A stretch of DNA of 64,000 bases from Jiella flava (lineage in GTDB: Bacteria > Pseudomonadota > Alphaproteobacteria > Rhizobiales > Rhizobiaceae): NCBI RefSeq assembly GCF_017349315.1, contig NZ_JAFMPP010000003.1, forward strand, positions 124,001 to 188,000, written 5' to 3'. Positions 18,895 to 28,414 of this stretch are shown one piece after another; positions within the stretch are counted from its first letter, which is position 1, and each line of letters starts with the position of its first letter. The notes beneath the pieces were generated by a model. That model had not been told where the DNA came from. It worked only from the letters and a program-made list of their open reading frames with translations, and did not search any database. Both the position numbers and the translations under genes were made by a program.

Positions 18895-19419
18895 TCAGTT
18901 GCGCAGCGTCAACGCGCCATTTTCCACCGAATAGCCTTTCAGCCGCTGCAAAAAGCTCATGCCGAGCAGCGCGCGGGGCAGAGCAACCCCTTTGATCACC
19001 ATCGCATCGACGTCGCGAAGGGTGATTCCACCGACGGCCACCGCGTCTATCGAGGCCCGGGCGGCACGTGCGACGCCGTTGGCCGTCTGCACTGGCTGAA
19101 CAAAATCGCTCGCCGCCGGTCGGATGCCGAGCCGGTCAGCGGTATCCTCGTCGAGCGCGACGACGCTCGCGCCGGTATCGACGATCACCGGAACCGCCTG
19201 GCCGTTCATCGCCACGTCGGTCATGAAATGGCCGGAGCGGTCGCCGGTGATGCGGATCTCGCTGGCAAGGGCGGGTGCGGCGGCTTCGACCACGTGCGGC
19301 GCCGGACGAACGATCTCCGGTGTGCCAGCGGCGATCTCGCTTTGATAGCGCTCGAACAACGACGGGGCCGCCAGCGCCGCGACCGAGGCAACCACCAGCA
19401 AAACCAGGTAATTGTGCAT
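18895..19419 (-). CDS. Membrane-anchored retropepsin-like aspartic protease (clan AA)
   Basis: This 174-residue protein has one N-terminal TM helix (MHNYLVLLVVASVAALAA) and a single retropepsin-type domain. The active-site motif is VDTGASVVAL (Asp81-Thr-Gly), and the second conserved segment is ALLGMSFLQRL. Such single-domain proteases must dimerise to form the active site and are common in alphaproteobacteria; substrates are unknown. The gene is convergent with deoA, separated by the hairpin repeat. Confidence 0.85.
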   Translation of the reverse strand: MHNYLVLLVVASVAALAAPSLFERYQSEIAAGTPEIVRPAPHVVEAAAPALASEIRITGDRSGHFMTDVAMNGQAVPVIVDTGASVVALDEDTADRLGIRPAASDFVQPVQTANGVARAARASIDAVAVGGITLRDVDAMVIKGVALPRALLGMSFLQRLKGYSVENGALTLRN

Positions 19420-19550
19420 CGCGCACCTCGTATCCCTGCCGCGTCGGGGCGAAAGCCTAGCGTCGTGAGCCTTTCCTTGCCGTTAAGCTATGTTGAGCAA
19501 TCTGCCCGATCACGTCGCGCAAGCTTTTGCTTCCGTCCGGGATCGGCGCT

Positions 19551-21230
19551 ATGGACGAATCGGAAGACACCGGGAGGGCCGCACGCTTGGCCGACGACGA
19601 AAGCGCCGAAACCTTCGATTATGTCATCGCGGGGGCCGGCTCGGCCGGCTGTGTGCTCGCCAACCGGCTCTCGGCGGATCCCGGGCACCGGGTTCTCCTG
19701 CTCGAGGGCGGCGGCAAGGACAACTGGATCTGGTTCCATATCCCGGTCGGCTATCTTTTCGCCATCGGCAATCCGCGCTCCGACTGGATGTTCAAGACCG
19801 CAGCCGAACCGGGGCTGAACGGCCGTGCGCTCGCCTATCCGCGCGGCAAGACGCTAGGTGGGTCCTCGGCGATCAACGCCATGATCTATATGCGCGGCCA
19901 GGCTGCCGACTACGACCACTGGCGCCAGCTCGGCCTTGTCGGCTGGGGCTGGGACGACGTCTTGCCGGTGTTCAAGCGGGTCGAGGATCACGGCGACGGG
20001 GCGAGCGCGTTCCATGGCGCCGGCGGTGAGTGGCGGGTCGAGCATCCGCGTGTCAGATGGCAGATCCTCGACAAACTGCGGGAGGCCGCCGCCGAGGCGG
20101 GGATTCCGAAGATTGCCGACTTCAACACCGGCGACAACACCGGCTCGTCCTATTTCCAGGTCAATCAGCGCAGCGGCCGGCGTTGGAGTGCCGCGCGGGG
20201 GTTTTTGAAGCCAATCCTGAACCGTCCCAATTTGAAGGTCGAGACCGGCGTCTCCGTCGATCGGGTGGAGATCCGGGACGGCCGCGTCGTCGCCGTCCAT
20301 TACCGCAAGGACGGAGCGATGCACCGGGTCGCGGTGCAAGGCGAGGCGGTGCTGTCGGCCGGCGCCATCGGCTCGCCGCTGATCCTCGAACGTTCAGGCA
20401 TCGGCGACGGCGCCCGCCTCGCCGGCCACGGCATCACGGTCGTCCAGCATCTGCCGGGCGTTGGCGAAAATCTCCAGGATCACCTGCAGATCCGGCCGAT
20501 CTATAAGGTCGACGGCATCAAGACCCTCAACACCGAGTACTGGAACCTCTTCAAGCGGGCGATGATGGGCGTCAATTACGCGCTGTTTCGCAAGGGGCCG
20601 CTGACCATGGCGCCGAGCCAGGTCGGCGCCTTCGTCAAATCCTCGCCGGACTATGCGACCGCCAATCTGGAATTCCACTTCCAGCCGCTTTCCCTCGACG
20701 ACTGGGGGCACGGCCTGCACCGCTTCTCGGCCTTTACCGCCAGCGTCTGCAATCTGCGGCCGACCAGCCGCGGCTCGGTCCATGCCTCGGGGGCGGCGAT
20801 CGAGGATCCGCCGGATATTCGCCCGAACTATCTGTCGACCGATGCCGACCGGCAGGTCGCGGTGGATTCGCTGAAATGGGCCCGCCGGATCGTCGCCCAG
20901 TCGGCGCTCGCCTCCTATCGGCCGGAAGAGTTCAAACCCGGCGCCCACATCGCCTCGGATGAGGACATGTTGGTCGCGGCGGGCGATCTCGGCACCACCA
21001 TCTTCCATCCCGTCGGCACCGCCAAAATGGGAACGGCCGACGATACGATGGCCGTCCTGGACGCGCGGCTTCGCGTTCGCGGGATCGAAGGGTTGCGGGT
21101 GATCGACGCCTCGGTGATGCCAGCCATCACCTCCGGCAACACCAACTCGCCCACCATCATGATCGCCGATAAGGGCGCGGAGATGATGCGTCAGGATGCC
21201 AAGGGATCCCCAGATATGACGTTACGGTAA
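19551..21230 (+). CDS. GMC family FAD-dependent oxidoreductase (choline dehydrogenase-like)
   Basis: This is a 559-residue glucose-methanol-choline oxidoreductase. The FAD Rossmann motif is [18 protein letters not shown] (about residues 26-43), followed by [19 protein letters not shown], a second GMC signature, and the catalytic-His region [12 protein letters not shown] with a C-terminal [19 protein letters not shown]. The ATG at 19551 is used; an upstream TTG at 19527 is possible. The substrate is likely an alcohol but choline is not proven, and no betB or betI is nearby. It stands alone between an aspartic protease and a TPR-sulfotransferase. Confidence 0.88.
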   Translation: MDESEDTGRAARLADDESAETFDYVIAGAGSAGCVLANRLSADPGHRVLLLEGGGKDNWIWFHIPVGYLFAIGNPRSDWMFKTAAEPGLNGRALAYPRGKTLGGSSAINAMIYMRGQAADYDHWRQLGLVGWGWDDVLPVFKRVEDHGDGASAFHGAGGEWRVEHPRVRWQILDKLREAAAEAGIPKIADFNTGDNTGSSYFQVNQRSGRRWSAARGFLKPILNRPNLKVETGVSVDRVEIRDGRVVAVHYRKDGAMHRVAVQGEAVLSAGAIGSPLILERSGIGDGARLAGHGITVVQHLPGVGENLQDHLQIRPIYKVDGIKTLNTEYWNLFKRAMMGVNYALFRKGPLTMAPSQVGAFVKSSPDYATANLEFHFQPLSLDDWGHGLHRFSAFTASVCNLRPTSRGSVHASGAAIEDPPDIRPNYLSTDADRQVAVDSLKWARRIVAQSALASYRPEEFKPGAHIASDEDMLVAAGDLGTTIFHPVGTAKMGTADDTMAVLDARLRVRGIEGLRVIDASVMPAITSGNTNSPTIMIADKGAEMMRQDAKGSPDMTLR

Positions 21231-21311
21231 AAGGTTCGGCTTCGGACAAGGCCCATCTGCTTTCTGAGCATTTGCCTGCATCGATCGGTCGCAGGCGACA
21301 GCGCAGCGGAG

Positions 21312-23066
21312 ATGGGCATGCCGAAGACCGCCCTTTCGCCGGAACAGGCGATCCGGAAGGTGAAGAGCTTCGTCAAGACTGGCAACGCCGAGAAGGCGTT
21401 GGTTCTGTGCAACGCGGTTCTCGAACGCTTTCCGGACAACCGTCGGGTGATTAGCGAGATTGATGCGATTGCCCGGCGCGCCGGCGCGGAGGGTCAGGGC
21501 ACGGTCTTTCTCCAGGCGCAGATCGTCAAGCTGGCCGCCCATTATCACGCGGGGCGCTTCGATGACGTTGTGACATTGGGCGAGGCATTGTTGCGGGTGG
21601 CCCCCGGGACGGCGCTGATCCATAATCTCGTCGGTGCCGCGTTGCAGGCGCTCGGGCGTCACAGCGAAGCGGTGGAGGCGTATCGTGCCGCTCTCACCCA
21701 CAAGCCCGACTATGATGAGGTGCAGCGCAGTCTCGGAGACGTCCTTGTCAAACTCGAGCGCTACGGCGAGGCGTCGGCGGCGCTCGACGCGGCGATCGCG
21801 GCACGTGGCGAGGAGGCGGAGACGTTGACCTGGCGGGGCGACGCGCTGTCGGGTCTCGGCCGCGATGCGGAGGCGCTTGCCGCCTATGATCGGGCGCTGG
21901 AGGTCAATCCCAAGCATGCGATCGGCTGGAACGCGCGCGCCCTGTGCCTGGAGCGTCTTGGCCGGATCGACGAGGCCGTCGCCAATCTGCGCAAGGCGCT
22001 GGAGATTTTGCCGGACTATATCGCCGCGCGGCTCAATCTCGCCCGTGTCCAGACCTTTGAGGAGATCGATCAGGACGTCGCCCAGATGGCGAAATGGTGG
22101 GCCGGTGCGACATTGTCTCACGACGATCGGATGATTCTCGGCTTCGCCCTCGGCAAGGCCTATGACGATATCGGCGAGGTCGACAAGGCCTTCGCCGTGC
22201 TGCGCGAAGCCAACCGTCTGCGCAAGCAAGCGCTCGGCTACGACATCCAAGCGCATAAAGATCTCGTGGCGACTGTCGCCATGCTGCATCGCGAGCGTTT
22301 GGCCGATGCGGCCAGCTGGTTTCAGCCCGAGGACCAAATCGCCCATCGGCCGGTCTTCATCATCGGCATGCCGCGTTCGGGCACGAGCCTCGTCGAGCAG
22401 ATCCTCGCCAGCCACTCGGCCGTCTTCGGGGCGGGCGAATTGTCGGTGCTCGACAAGGCGGTGCGGCCGGCGCTGCCGCTCCTTGCATCCGAGGATATCG
22501 CTCTTCGACGGCAGGCGCTGCGGGCCATTCGCGACGCCTATGCGGGCTTTCTCGCCGGCTTTGCAACCGATCGGCCGCTGATCAGCGACAAGATGCCGGT
22601 CAATTTCCTCTGGGCCGGGATCATCCACGCGGCCTTTCCGGAAGCCATTTTGATCCACACCATCCGCGATCCGGCGGCCGCGTGCCTGTCGAATTGGAAG
22701 CACAATTTCACCGATGACGGCCTCGGCTTTTCCTTCGATCTTGAAGACGTTGCGCGCTTTCACCGGCTGAAGGACGCGCTGATGGCGCTCTGGCACGCTG
22801 CGATGCCGGGTCGGATCTATGATCTGAACTATGAACGGCTGACCGAGAACCAGGACGGCGAGACCCGGGCGCTGCTTTCCCATTGCGGCCTCGACTTCGA
22901 GGCCGCCTGCCTGGACTTCCACAAGACCGAACGCTCGGTGCGCACGGCGAGCGCCCGCCAGGTGCGCCAGACGATGTATCGCGGGAGCTCCGAGGCCTGG
23001 CGCGCCTATGAGGCTTATCTCGGCCCGATGCTCGACATCTTGAACGGGCCGTTGCCGCGGATCTGA
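21312..23066 (+). CDS. TPR-repeat sulfotransferase family protein
   Basis: This 584-residue protein joins a TPR array (about residues 15-320; repeat units such as GRHSEAVEAYRAALTHKPDY and GRIDEAVANLRKALEILPDY) to a sulfotransferase domain (about 340-580). The PAPS 5'-phosphate loop is PVFIIGMPRSGTSLVEQIL (about 345) and the 3'-phosphate site is IRDPAAACLSNWKHNF. No signal peptide is seen, so it is probably cytosolic. It may sulfate a sugar, lipid or protein; the acceptor is unknown. No PAPS synthesis genes are adjacent. An ATG six bases downstream is an alternative start. Confidence 0.85.
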   Translation: MGMPKTALSPEQAIRKVKSFVKTGNAEKALVLCNAVLERFPDNRRVISEIDAIARRAGAEGQGTVFLQAQIVKLAAHYHAGRFDDVVTLGEALLRVAPGTALIHNLVGAALQALGRHSEAVEAYRAALTHKPDYDEVQRSLGDVLVKLERYGEASAALDAAIAARGEEAETLTWRGDALSGLGRDAEALAAYDRALEVNPKHAIGWNARALCLERLGRIDEAVANLRKALEILPDYIAARLNLARVQTFEEIDQDVAQMAKWWAGATLSHDDRMILGFALGKAYDDIGEVDKAFAVLREANRLRKQALGYDIQAHKDLVATVAMLHRERLADAASWFQPEDQIAHRPVFIIGMPRSGTSLVEQILASHSAVFGAGELSVLDKAVRPALPLLASEDIALRRQALRAIRDAYAGFLAGFATDRPLISDKMPVNFLWAGIIHAAFPEAILIHTIRDPAAACLSNWKHNFTDDGLGFSFDLEDVARFHRLKDALMALWHAAMPGRIYDLNYERLTENQDGETRALLSHCGLDFEAACLDFHKTERSVRTASARQVRQTMYRGSSEAWRAYEAYLGPMLDILNGPLPRI

Positions 23067-23087
23067 CCGCCGCGTTGCCTGCGAGGG

Positions 23088-24335
23088 TCAGGGCTGTTCA
23101 GCGGCTTGCCGATCGGCGAGGGCCATCATCGGGGACAACAGGACGATCACGCCGAGCAGGCCCGCCATGGCGAGATAGACCGTCGAGAGGCCGACATGAT
23201 CGGCCAGGAAGCCGATGATCGACGGCGCCATCAGCCCGCCGGAATAGCCGATCGCGGTGGCGATGGTGATGCCGGTGCCGTCCGGCAGCCCCTTGACGTT
23301 GCCGGCGGCGGAAAAGGCGATCGGGACGATATTGGCAAGGCCGATTCCGGCAAGCGCAAAGCCGAACAGCGCGGCGAGGATGTGGCCGGCAAGGCCGGCG
23401 ACGATCAGGCCGCAGGCCGCGACCACGGCGAACAGCCGCACGGTTTTGACCGCGCCGAGCCGGTTGCGGATTCCGTCTCCGAAAAAGCGGAAGGTCGCCA
23501 TGGTGATGGAAAAGGCTGCAAGGCCGAAGCCGGAGGCCGCAATGTCGGCGTTGAGTTCGGTTCGAAGGTAAAGGGCGCTCCAATCGATCGCCCCACCCTC
23601 CGGCAACATGGCGAGGAGGGCAAAAAGGCCAATGGTGAACGCGCTGATCAGCCCCGCGGCTTGCACGGCAGAAGCCCGCTTCGGCTGAGCGCCGCCGGCG
23701 ACAACATTGTCGGCGGTAGGCCCATCGCCGGCCGCATCGCGGTCATCGCGGGCCATGCGCTGGACGAAGACGAAGCAGGAGAGGATCACCGCCGCGACGA
23801 TCCCGGCATGGGCGGCGGGGCCGAAGGCGGCGATGATCGGTCCGCCGAAGCCTGACCCGACGAAGCCGCCGATCGACCAGAAGCCGTGGCTCGACGACAT
23901 GATCGCCCGGTCCATATGCCGCTCGAGCGTGATGGCGCCGGCATTCATCGCCGCATCCATGCCGCCGAAGGCCGCCCCGAAGAGGAAGATCGCGACGACA
24001 GCCATCGCCAGATCCGGCGCCAGAATGAGGCTCGGAAAAGCAACGGCCGCGGCGAAATGGGTGACAAGCAAAGGTGGGCGGGAGCCGACGCGGCCAATCG
24101 CCCGGGCGATCAGCGGCATCGTCAAAATCCCGCCGAGCCCGAAGACGAAGATCAACAGGCCGATGGTCTGGGCGCTGATGTCGAGGCGAGCGGCGAGCAC
24201 CGGCACCTGCGGTGCCCAACTGCCGATGCCGAAGCCGTTGACGAAGAATGCCAGCGCCACCGCGCGCCGGGCGGGTGGGAATTGCTGGCTGAGGATCGGG
24301 CGTGCATGCGTTGCGGGGGACGTTGGGGCCGTCAT
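23088..24335 (-). CDS. Major facilitator superfamily transporter
   Basis: This 415-residue protein has twelve predicted TM helices. It begins with a Pro/Thr-rich tail, then AVALAFFVNGFGIGSWAPQVPVLAARL. The GxGxGxxxxP-like start and the mid-sequence cytoplasmic loop resemble the YbjJ/fucose-permease-like group. The ATG at 24335 is chosen because it lies just before TM1; the frame remains open upstream into CHAD but that part is antisense-like. Substrate is unknown. Confidence 0.85.
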   Translation of the reverse strand: MTAPTSPATHARPILSQQFPPARRAVALAFFVNGFGIGSWAPQVPVLAARLDISAQTIGLLIFVFGLGGILTMPLIARAIGRVGSRPPLLVTHFAAAVAFPSLILAPDLAMAVVAIFLFGAAFGGMDAAMNAGAITLERHMDRAIMSSSHGFWSIGGFVGSGFGGPIIAAFGPAAHAGIVAAVILSCFVFVQRMARDDRDAAGDGPTADNVVAGGAQPKRASAVQAAGLISAFTIGLFALLAMLPEGGAIDWSALYLRTELNADIAASGFGLAAFSITMATFRFFGDGIRNRLGAVKTVRLFAVVAACGLIVAGLAGHILAALFGFALAGIGLANIVPIAFSAAGNVKGLPDGTGITIATAIGYSGGLMAPSIIGFLADHVGLSTVYLAMAGLLGVIVLLSPMMALADRQAAEQP

Positions 24336-24400
24336 CGGGAACTTTGGGCTGGTGAGGATCTGGCGCCTTTGACGCCGGGGCGCCGACGGTTGGATGGTGA

Positions 24401-25399
24401 TTAGTCGCTTGCGGTTTGCTCCGCCACAGGTCGATCGGCTTGGGGCGGTTCGGCGGGACGCTCCGCTGAGCGGGCCGCGGCGTCGGCTTGCAAGCGATAA
24501 AGGGTAACGATCCGCTCGGCGAAGGTCTGGGCGCTGTCGACGAGCAGTCGGCGGGCGCCGACGAGGCCGCGTTCGCGCAGCTCGTTTTGGCGTCGATCGA
24601 GGAGGGCAAAAAGCCGCGACAAGGCGGCGTCGTTGCCGAAGCCTGCCGGATCGGCCCGGACCGCTGCCCGCAAAACAGCGAAATCGTGGTCGCGCCCGAG
24701 ATCGTCCGAGACCGCCTTGGCCGTCTCGATCAGCGGCTTGGTCTGTTCCGGCCAGGCCGGGGCGAGCAGCCGCAGATGCATCCAATGATATTTCATCCGC
24801 TTGCGCAATTCGTGGAGGTCGTCGGCGTCGCGGGTCTTCGTCGCGCGCTTCAAGGCTTTGCGGGCTCGGCCATAGGTCTTGGCGGCGCCGGCCGCGAGGA
24901 TCCGGCTCGCCTTTTTCGCCGAATGGGTGCCGCCATCGATGTTGAACGCCTCGATCTTGGCACGGGCCTGTTCCAGCGCGGTGAGTACTGGCGGAATCGC
25001 CTCGGTAAGGTTGCCGCCCTCTTGCGTCTCCGCATCGCGCATCGCGGTGAGTTGCCGGCGCACCGAGGCGAGCGGCGAGGGCGTCTCCAACGGGCTGGAA
25101 AAGCTTTCCTCAAGGTCGTCAAAGGCCTCGATCAGCGCTGCCTTGTCGCGCATGCCCGAAAGATGTTTGGCACCGTCGCGAAAGGCGGCGTTGAGCTCGG
25201 CATAAAGCGCTTCGTCGCTTGGACGGATCAGCCGGATTAGGCCGCGCAGCTTCTTGAAGCGCTTGCGGGCTTCGTGGATTGCGGCATGAACGTCGCCATC
25301 GGTTTGGCGCAGATCGGCCAGGGCGCGGTCGATCTGCGCCGCCGCGATCTTGCGAAACTCGGCATCGAGCGGGCGAGTGGGGCGGATCTGATAGGCCAA
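24401..25399 (-). CDS. CHAD domain protein
   Basis: CHAD is an all-helical domain with conserved histidines and basic residues that binds inorganic polyphosphate. Two signature helices are seen: HEARKRFKKLRGLIRL and LHELRKRMKYHWMHLRLL. No ATG fits: the best start is TTG at 25399 (LAYQIRPTRPLDAEFRK, 332 aa), because the only upstream in-frame ATG (25582) would lie deep inside the CYTH gene. The gene follows a CYTH gene by 31 bases. CYTH and CHAD are often fused in one protein; here they are separate cistrons. Confidence 0.82.
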   Translation of the reverse strand: MAYQIRPTRPLDAEFRKIAAAQIDRALADLRQTDGDVHAAIHEARKRFKKLRGLIRLIRPSDEALYAELNAAFRDGAKHLSGMRDKAALIEAFDDLEESFSSPLETPSPLASVRRQLTAMRDAETQEGGNLTEAIPPVLTALEQARAKIEAFNIDGGTHSAKKASRILAAGAAKTYGRARKALKRATKTRDADDLHELRKRMKYHWMHLRLLAPAWPEQTKPLIETAKAVSDDLGRDHDFAVLRAAVRADPAGFGNDAALSRLFALLDRRQNELRERGLVGARRLLVDSAQTFAERIVTLYRLQADAAARSAERPAEPPQADRPVAEQTASD

Positions 25400-25430
25400 T
25401 GCGTCGGGTCTTTCGGTCAGCGGGGCGATG

Positions 25431-25895
25431 TCAGCCGGATGGCAGGCCGTGAAGGGAAAGGCTGCGGTTGAGATAGCGTGGATCGCCGCTGACTTCTTTC
25501 CCGAGAAAGCGGGGCCGGGTGAACGCCTCGGCTTCGTCAGACAGTTCGATCTCGGCAACGATGAGGCCGGTGAGCCCGCCATGGAAGACGTCGACCTCGA
25601 TGGTGTGCGGTCCGTTCGGGACGAAATGCCGGGTCTTCTCGATCAAACGGCCGACCGCCGAGGCGCGCAGAGCCTTCGCATCGTCGAGCGGGATGTCATA
25701 TTCGAATTCGCCGCGATCGATGCCGTCGCCGGTCTTCAGCGTCAGGCGGGCGAACTGACGGTCGACGATCCGGACCCGGCAGGAGCGATCCGCCTCGGCG
25801 AAGAGGTAGAATTGCGAGAAGGCGTTGGAGCGGGTCGCAAGCGGGAGCCAGCTCTCATCGGTGACCAGGAATTTCCGTTCGATCTCGCGCCCCAT
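25431..25895 (-). CDS. CYTH domain protein (probable inorganic triphosphatase)
   Basis: This 154-residue protein is a stand-alone CYTH/triphosphate-tunnel domain. The N-terminal ExExK motif is present as MGREIERKFLV, and later acidic and basic tunnel strands include CRVRIVDRQFARLTLK, EFEYDIPLDDA and IEVDVFHGGL. Bacterial members of this type usually hydrolyse tripolyphosphate in a metal-dependent way; adenylate cyclase activity is less likely. It precedes and is probably co-transcribed with the CHAD gene, suggesting a polyphosphate-related pair. Confidence 0.88.
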   Translation of the reverse strand: MGREIERKFLVTDESWLPLATRSNAFSQFYLFAEADRSCRVRIVDRQFARLTLKTGDGIDRGEFEYDIPLDDAKALRASAVGRLIEKTRHFVPNGPHTIEVDVFHGGLTGLIVAEIELSDEAEAFTRPRFLGKEVSGDPRYLNRSLSLHGLPSG

Positions 25896-26058
25896 GTCTC
25901 CCCACGTCGTCGGTCACGACCTCAGGCCGTCGAGGCTTGTCACCGATCGAAACGGTTGCAGCGTCGAGCAGCCGCATGGGCAGATAGCGCGAGCGATCCG
26001 AATGGTTACCATCGGCGTCTCGCCGGACTGGCTCGGCCCGCAATCGCGATGGTCGGCC

Positions 26059-26712
26059 TTAGGGCGCCCAGGCGAGAAAGTTGGCCAGCAGGCGCAAGCC
26101 GAGGGTCTGGCTTTTTTCCGGATGGAACTGGGTGCCGGCAACATTCTCCCGCGCGACCATCGCGGTGACCGGTCCGCCATAAGTCGCCGTCGCCACCATC
26201 GTCTCCGGATCGGTGGCGGCGAGGTGATAGGAGTGGACGAAATAGGCATGAAGCCCCTCCGGGCCGGTCTCGATGCCGGCCAAAAGCGGGTGGTCGACGC
26301 GTTTTTCGATGGTGTTCCAGCCGATCTGCGGAACCTTCAATGTGGGATCGGCAGGCTCGATCCTGACGACGTCACCCGGTATCCAGCCAAAGCCTTCGGT
26401 AACGGCTTTCTCCAGCCCCCGCTCAGACATCAGTTGCATGCCGACGCAGATGCCGAGAAACGGCCGGGCGCGGGTCTCGACCGTTTCTGTCAACGCGTCG
26501 ATCATGCCTGGCACGGCGGAGAGCCCCGCCCGGCAGTCCGCATAGGCGCCGACGCCCGGCAGGATCACCCGGTCGGCTGCGCGCACGATCTCAGGGTCGT
26601 CGGTGAGAACGACCGCCACATCGTGACCGCCCTCGCGTGCGGCCCGTTCGACCGCCTTGGTCGCCGAACGCAGATTGCCCGAGCCATAGTCGATGATCGC
26701 GACACTCGTCAT
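26059..26712 (-). CDS. hisH: Imidazole glycerol phosphate synthase glutamine amidotransferase subunit HisH
   Basis: HisH (217 aa) supplies ammonia from glutamine to HisF for imidazole glycerol phosphate formation in histidine synthesis. The class I glutaminase triad is visible: Cys89 in [11 protein letters not shown], His197 and Glu199 in [10 protein letters not shown]. It begins three bases after the DUF2628 gene. hisA and hisF, which usually follow hisH in this group of bacteria, are absent; the next genes are the CYTH/CHAD pair. Confidence 0.96.
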   Translation of the reverse strand: MTSVAIIDYGSGNLRSATKAVERAAREGGHDVAVVLTDDPEIVRAADRVILPGVGAYADCRAGLSAVPGMIDALTETVETRARPFLGICVGMQLMSERGLEKAVTEGFGWIPGDVVRIEPADPTLKVPQIGWNTIEKRVDHPLLAGIETGPEGLHAYFVHSYHLAATDPETMVATATYGGPVTAMVARENVAGTQFHPEKSQTLGLRLLANFLAWAP

Positions 26713-26715
26713 GCT

Positions 26716-27471
26716 CTACAGCCTTCCCACCGGTTTGCGTCGCCCGCCGGGAACCCGCGCCAGCTCGACGCCGGGCCGGTTCCACCGTTCCGCCCAGCCT
26801 TCCACCTTCGCGGTGCGCTCGATTTCCGATCGCAGGCGCTCCGCATGGTCGCCGGCAACGAAGGGCGAGCGGGGGGCGGTGGGGTTGACCCGGGTGATGG
26901 CCGTCGCCTGGACGGGCTGGTCCCCGTCGATCGCGCCCTGTTCCGGCGCCGAGGGCGATGCGTCCTTCGCTAAATCTTCGGTTTGATCCTCGCCACCAGG
27001 CGATGGCGATACTGCCGGCGCCGAGGGCGATGCCGGGCTTTCGGAGACATTGAAGGTCGAAGATGCGGCAGGTGTCGACGGCGGCGAGGGCTGCGTCGGC
27101 AGGTCGGTCGGCACGGCGTGATAATAGATCAGCTCGGCGTCATCGGTGTCCTCCGCCTCGAAGATCGCCGCGTCCTGCCAGCCCTTTTTGCGCAGATCGG
27201 CGGCTCTGAGATGCGGGCCTTCGAGACCGATGAGGACCGCCAGCAGCAGCGCGATGATCGCCGCGCTCGTCTGAAAGCCCGCAATCATGCCGATGAGATT
27301 GGCGATCACGATTCCGGCGAGGCTCAAAAGGCCCCATCGCCAGAGGCCGTGGCGGAACATCCAAAGAAAGGTAAAAAGGAAAGCGAAGACCGAGAAGCGG
27401 TCGCGCACGAAGACCGCTTCGCCGCTCGGCGCGGTCGCTTCCGGGGGTTCGAAGACGAGATAGCGTGTCAC
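26716..27471 (-). CDS. DUF2628-type membrane protein in the his cluster
   Basis: This is a 251-residue protein of unknown function. It has a short N-terminus (VTRYLVFEPPE), two or three TM helices between about residues 30 and 90 (FAFLFTFLWMFRHGLWRWGLL and IANLIGMIAGF), a conserved cytosolic GLEGPHLRAADLRKKGW segment, and a long Pro/Ser/Ala-rich, probably disordered tail. The start is GTG at 27471 behind a clean GGGAGG site. A DUF2628 protein between hisB and hisH is a recurring arrangement in Rhizobiales, which supports the family call. A link to histidine synthesis is unproven. Confidence 0.8.
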   Translation of the reverse strand: MTRYLVFEPPEATAPSGEAVFVRDRFSVFAFLFTFLWMFRHGLWRWGLLSLAGIVIANLIGMIAGFQTSAAIIALLLAVLIGLEGPHLRAADLRKKGWQDAAIFEAEDTDDAELIYYHAVPTDLPTQPSPPSTPAASSTFNVSESPASPSAPAVSPSPGGEDQTEDLAKDASPSAPEQGAIDGDQPVQATAITRVNPTAPRSPFVAGDHAERLRSEIERTAKVEGWAERWNRPGVELARVPGGRRKPVGRL

Positions 27472-27496
27472 CCGCGCGGCGCCTCCCTGCGCCGTG

Positions 27497-28105
27497 TTAT
27501 GCCAACAGGCCCTTGGTCGAGGGCACCAGGTCGGCCTGACGTGGATCGATCTGGATGGCGTCGCCGAGCACCCGCGCAGCCGCCTTGAAACAGGTCTCGG
27601 CGACGTGATGGGCATTGGCGCCGTAGAGATTTTCGACATGCAGCGTCACGCCGGCATTCTGGGCGAGCGCCTGGAAGAATTCGCGCACCAGCTCGGTGTC
27701 GAAGCTGCCGATCTTCGGCCGCGAGAAATCGGCCTTGAACACCAGGAACGGCCGGCCCGACACGTCGATCGCGGCCCGGGTCAGACACTCGTCCATGGCC
27801 AGATCTAGCGACGCGTAACGGCGGATTCCGCGGCGTTCGCCGAGCGCCTGGCGAATGGCCTGGCCGATCGCGATGCCGGTATCCTCGACGGTGTGATGAT
27901 CGTCGACATGCAGGTCGCCATCCGTGGCGATCTCCATATCGATCAGCGAATGCCGGGAGAGCTGCTCCAGCATGTGATCGAAGAAGCCGACGCCGGTGGC
28001 GATCGTCGAGCGGCCGGTGCCGTCGAGATCGACCTTGACCTTGACCTTGGTTTCCTTGGTCGCCCGTTCGACCACGGCGTCGCGACGCCCGGCGGTTTGA
28101 GCCAT
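27497..28105 (-). CDS. hisB: Imidazoleglycerol-phosphate dehydratase HisB
   Basis: HisB (202 aa) dehydrates imidazole glycerol phosphate to imidazole acetol phosphate. It is the monofunctional form, without the histidinol-phosphatase domain of enterobacterial HisB. Manganese-binding motifs are [14 protein letters not shown] and [29 protein letters not shown] is also typical. It is first in the hisB-DUF2628-hisH run and divergent from hslV across a 309-base gap. Confidence 0.96.
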   Translation of the reverse strand: MAQTAGRRDAVVERATKETKVKVKVDLDGTGRSTIATGVGFFDHMLEQLSRHSLIDMEIATDGDLHVDDHHTVEDTGIAIGQAIRQALGERRGIRRYASLDLAMDECLTRAAIDVSGRPFLVFKADFSRPKIGSFDTELVREFFQALAQNAGVTLHVENLYGANAHHVAETCFKAAARVLGDAIQIDPRQADLVPSTKGLLA

Positions 28106-28414
28106 GTTTCCAGAGCCCTTGATGGTGGATGTTTGCCTGTGTCGGCTTCTACGCTGGATCATCGATCGTGAAAAGCCGTGTGTCGCAAGAGCGTCGCGAT
28201 CGGTCGGCGGGCGTGGCTTTCGCGCCGACCGTGATCGTCGGCGATGAGGCTGTGCGGTGTTCGTCTGGCCGAAGAAATCGGCCTGAAAGCCTGCGCGTCC
28301 GACGCTCGCCGGCTTGGCAAGCGCTGCCTTTGGGCCCACATGGGAGACGCAATCGACGGCCGGCCGGCTGCCGCGATGGGTTCGAGTGGCCGGCTTTCGT
28401 GAAAAGGAAGCGCG
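28106..28414. other. Intergenic region between divergent hisB and hslV
   Basis: This 309-base gap must carry the 5' regions of both hisB (minus) and hslV (plus). I find no gene with a ribosome binding site in it, no leader peptide rich in His codons, and no clear riboswitch or heat-shock promoter by eye. A purine-rich AAAAGGAAG site precedes hslV. Confidence 0.5.
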
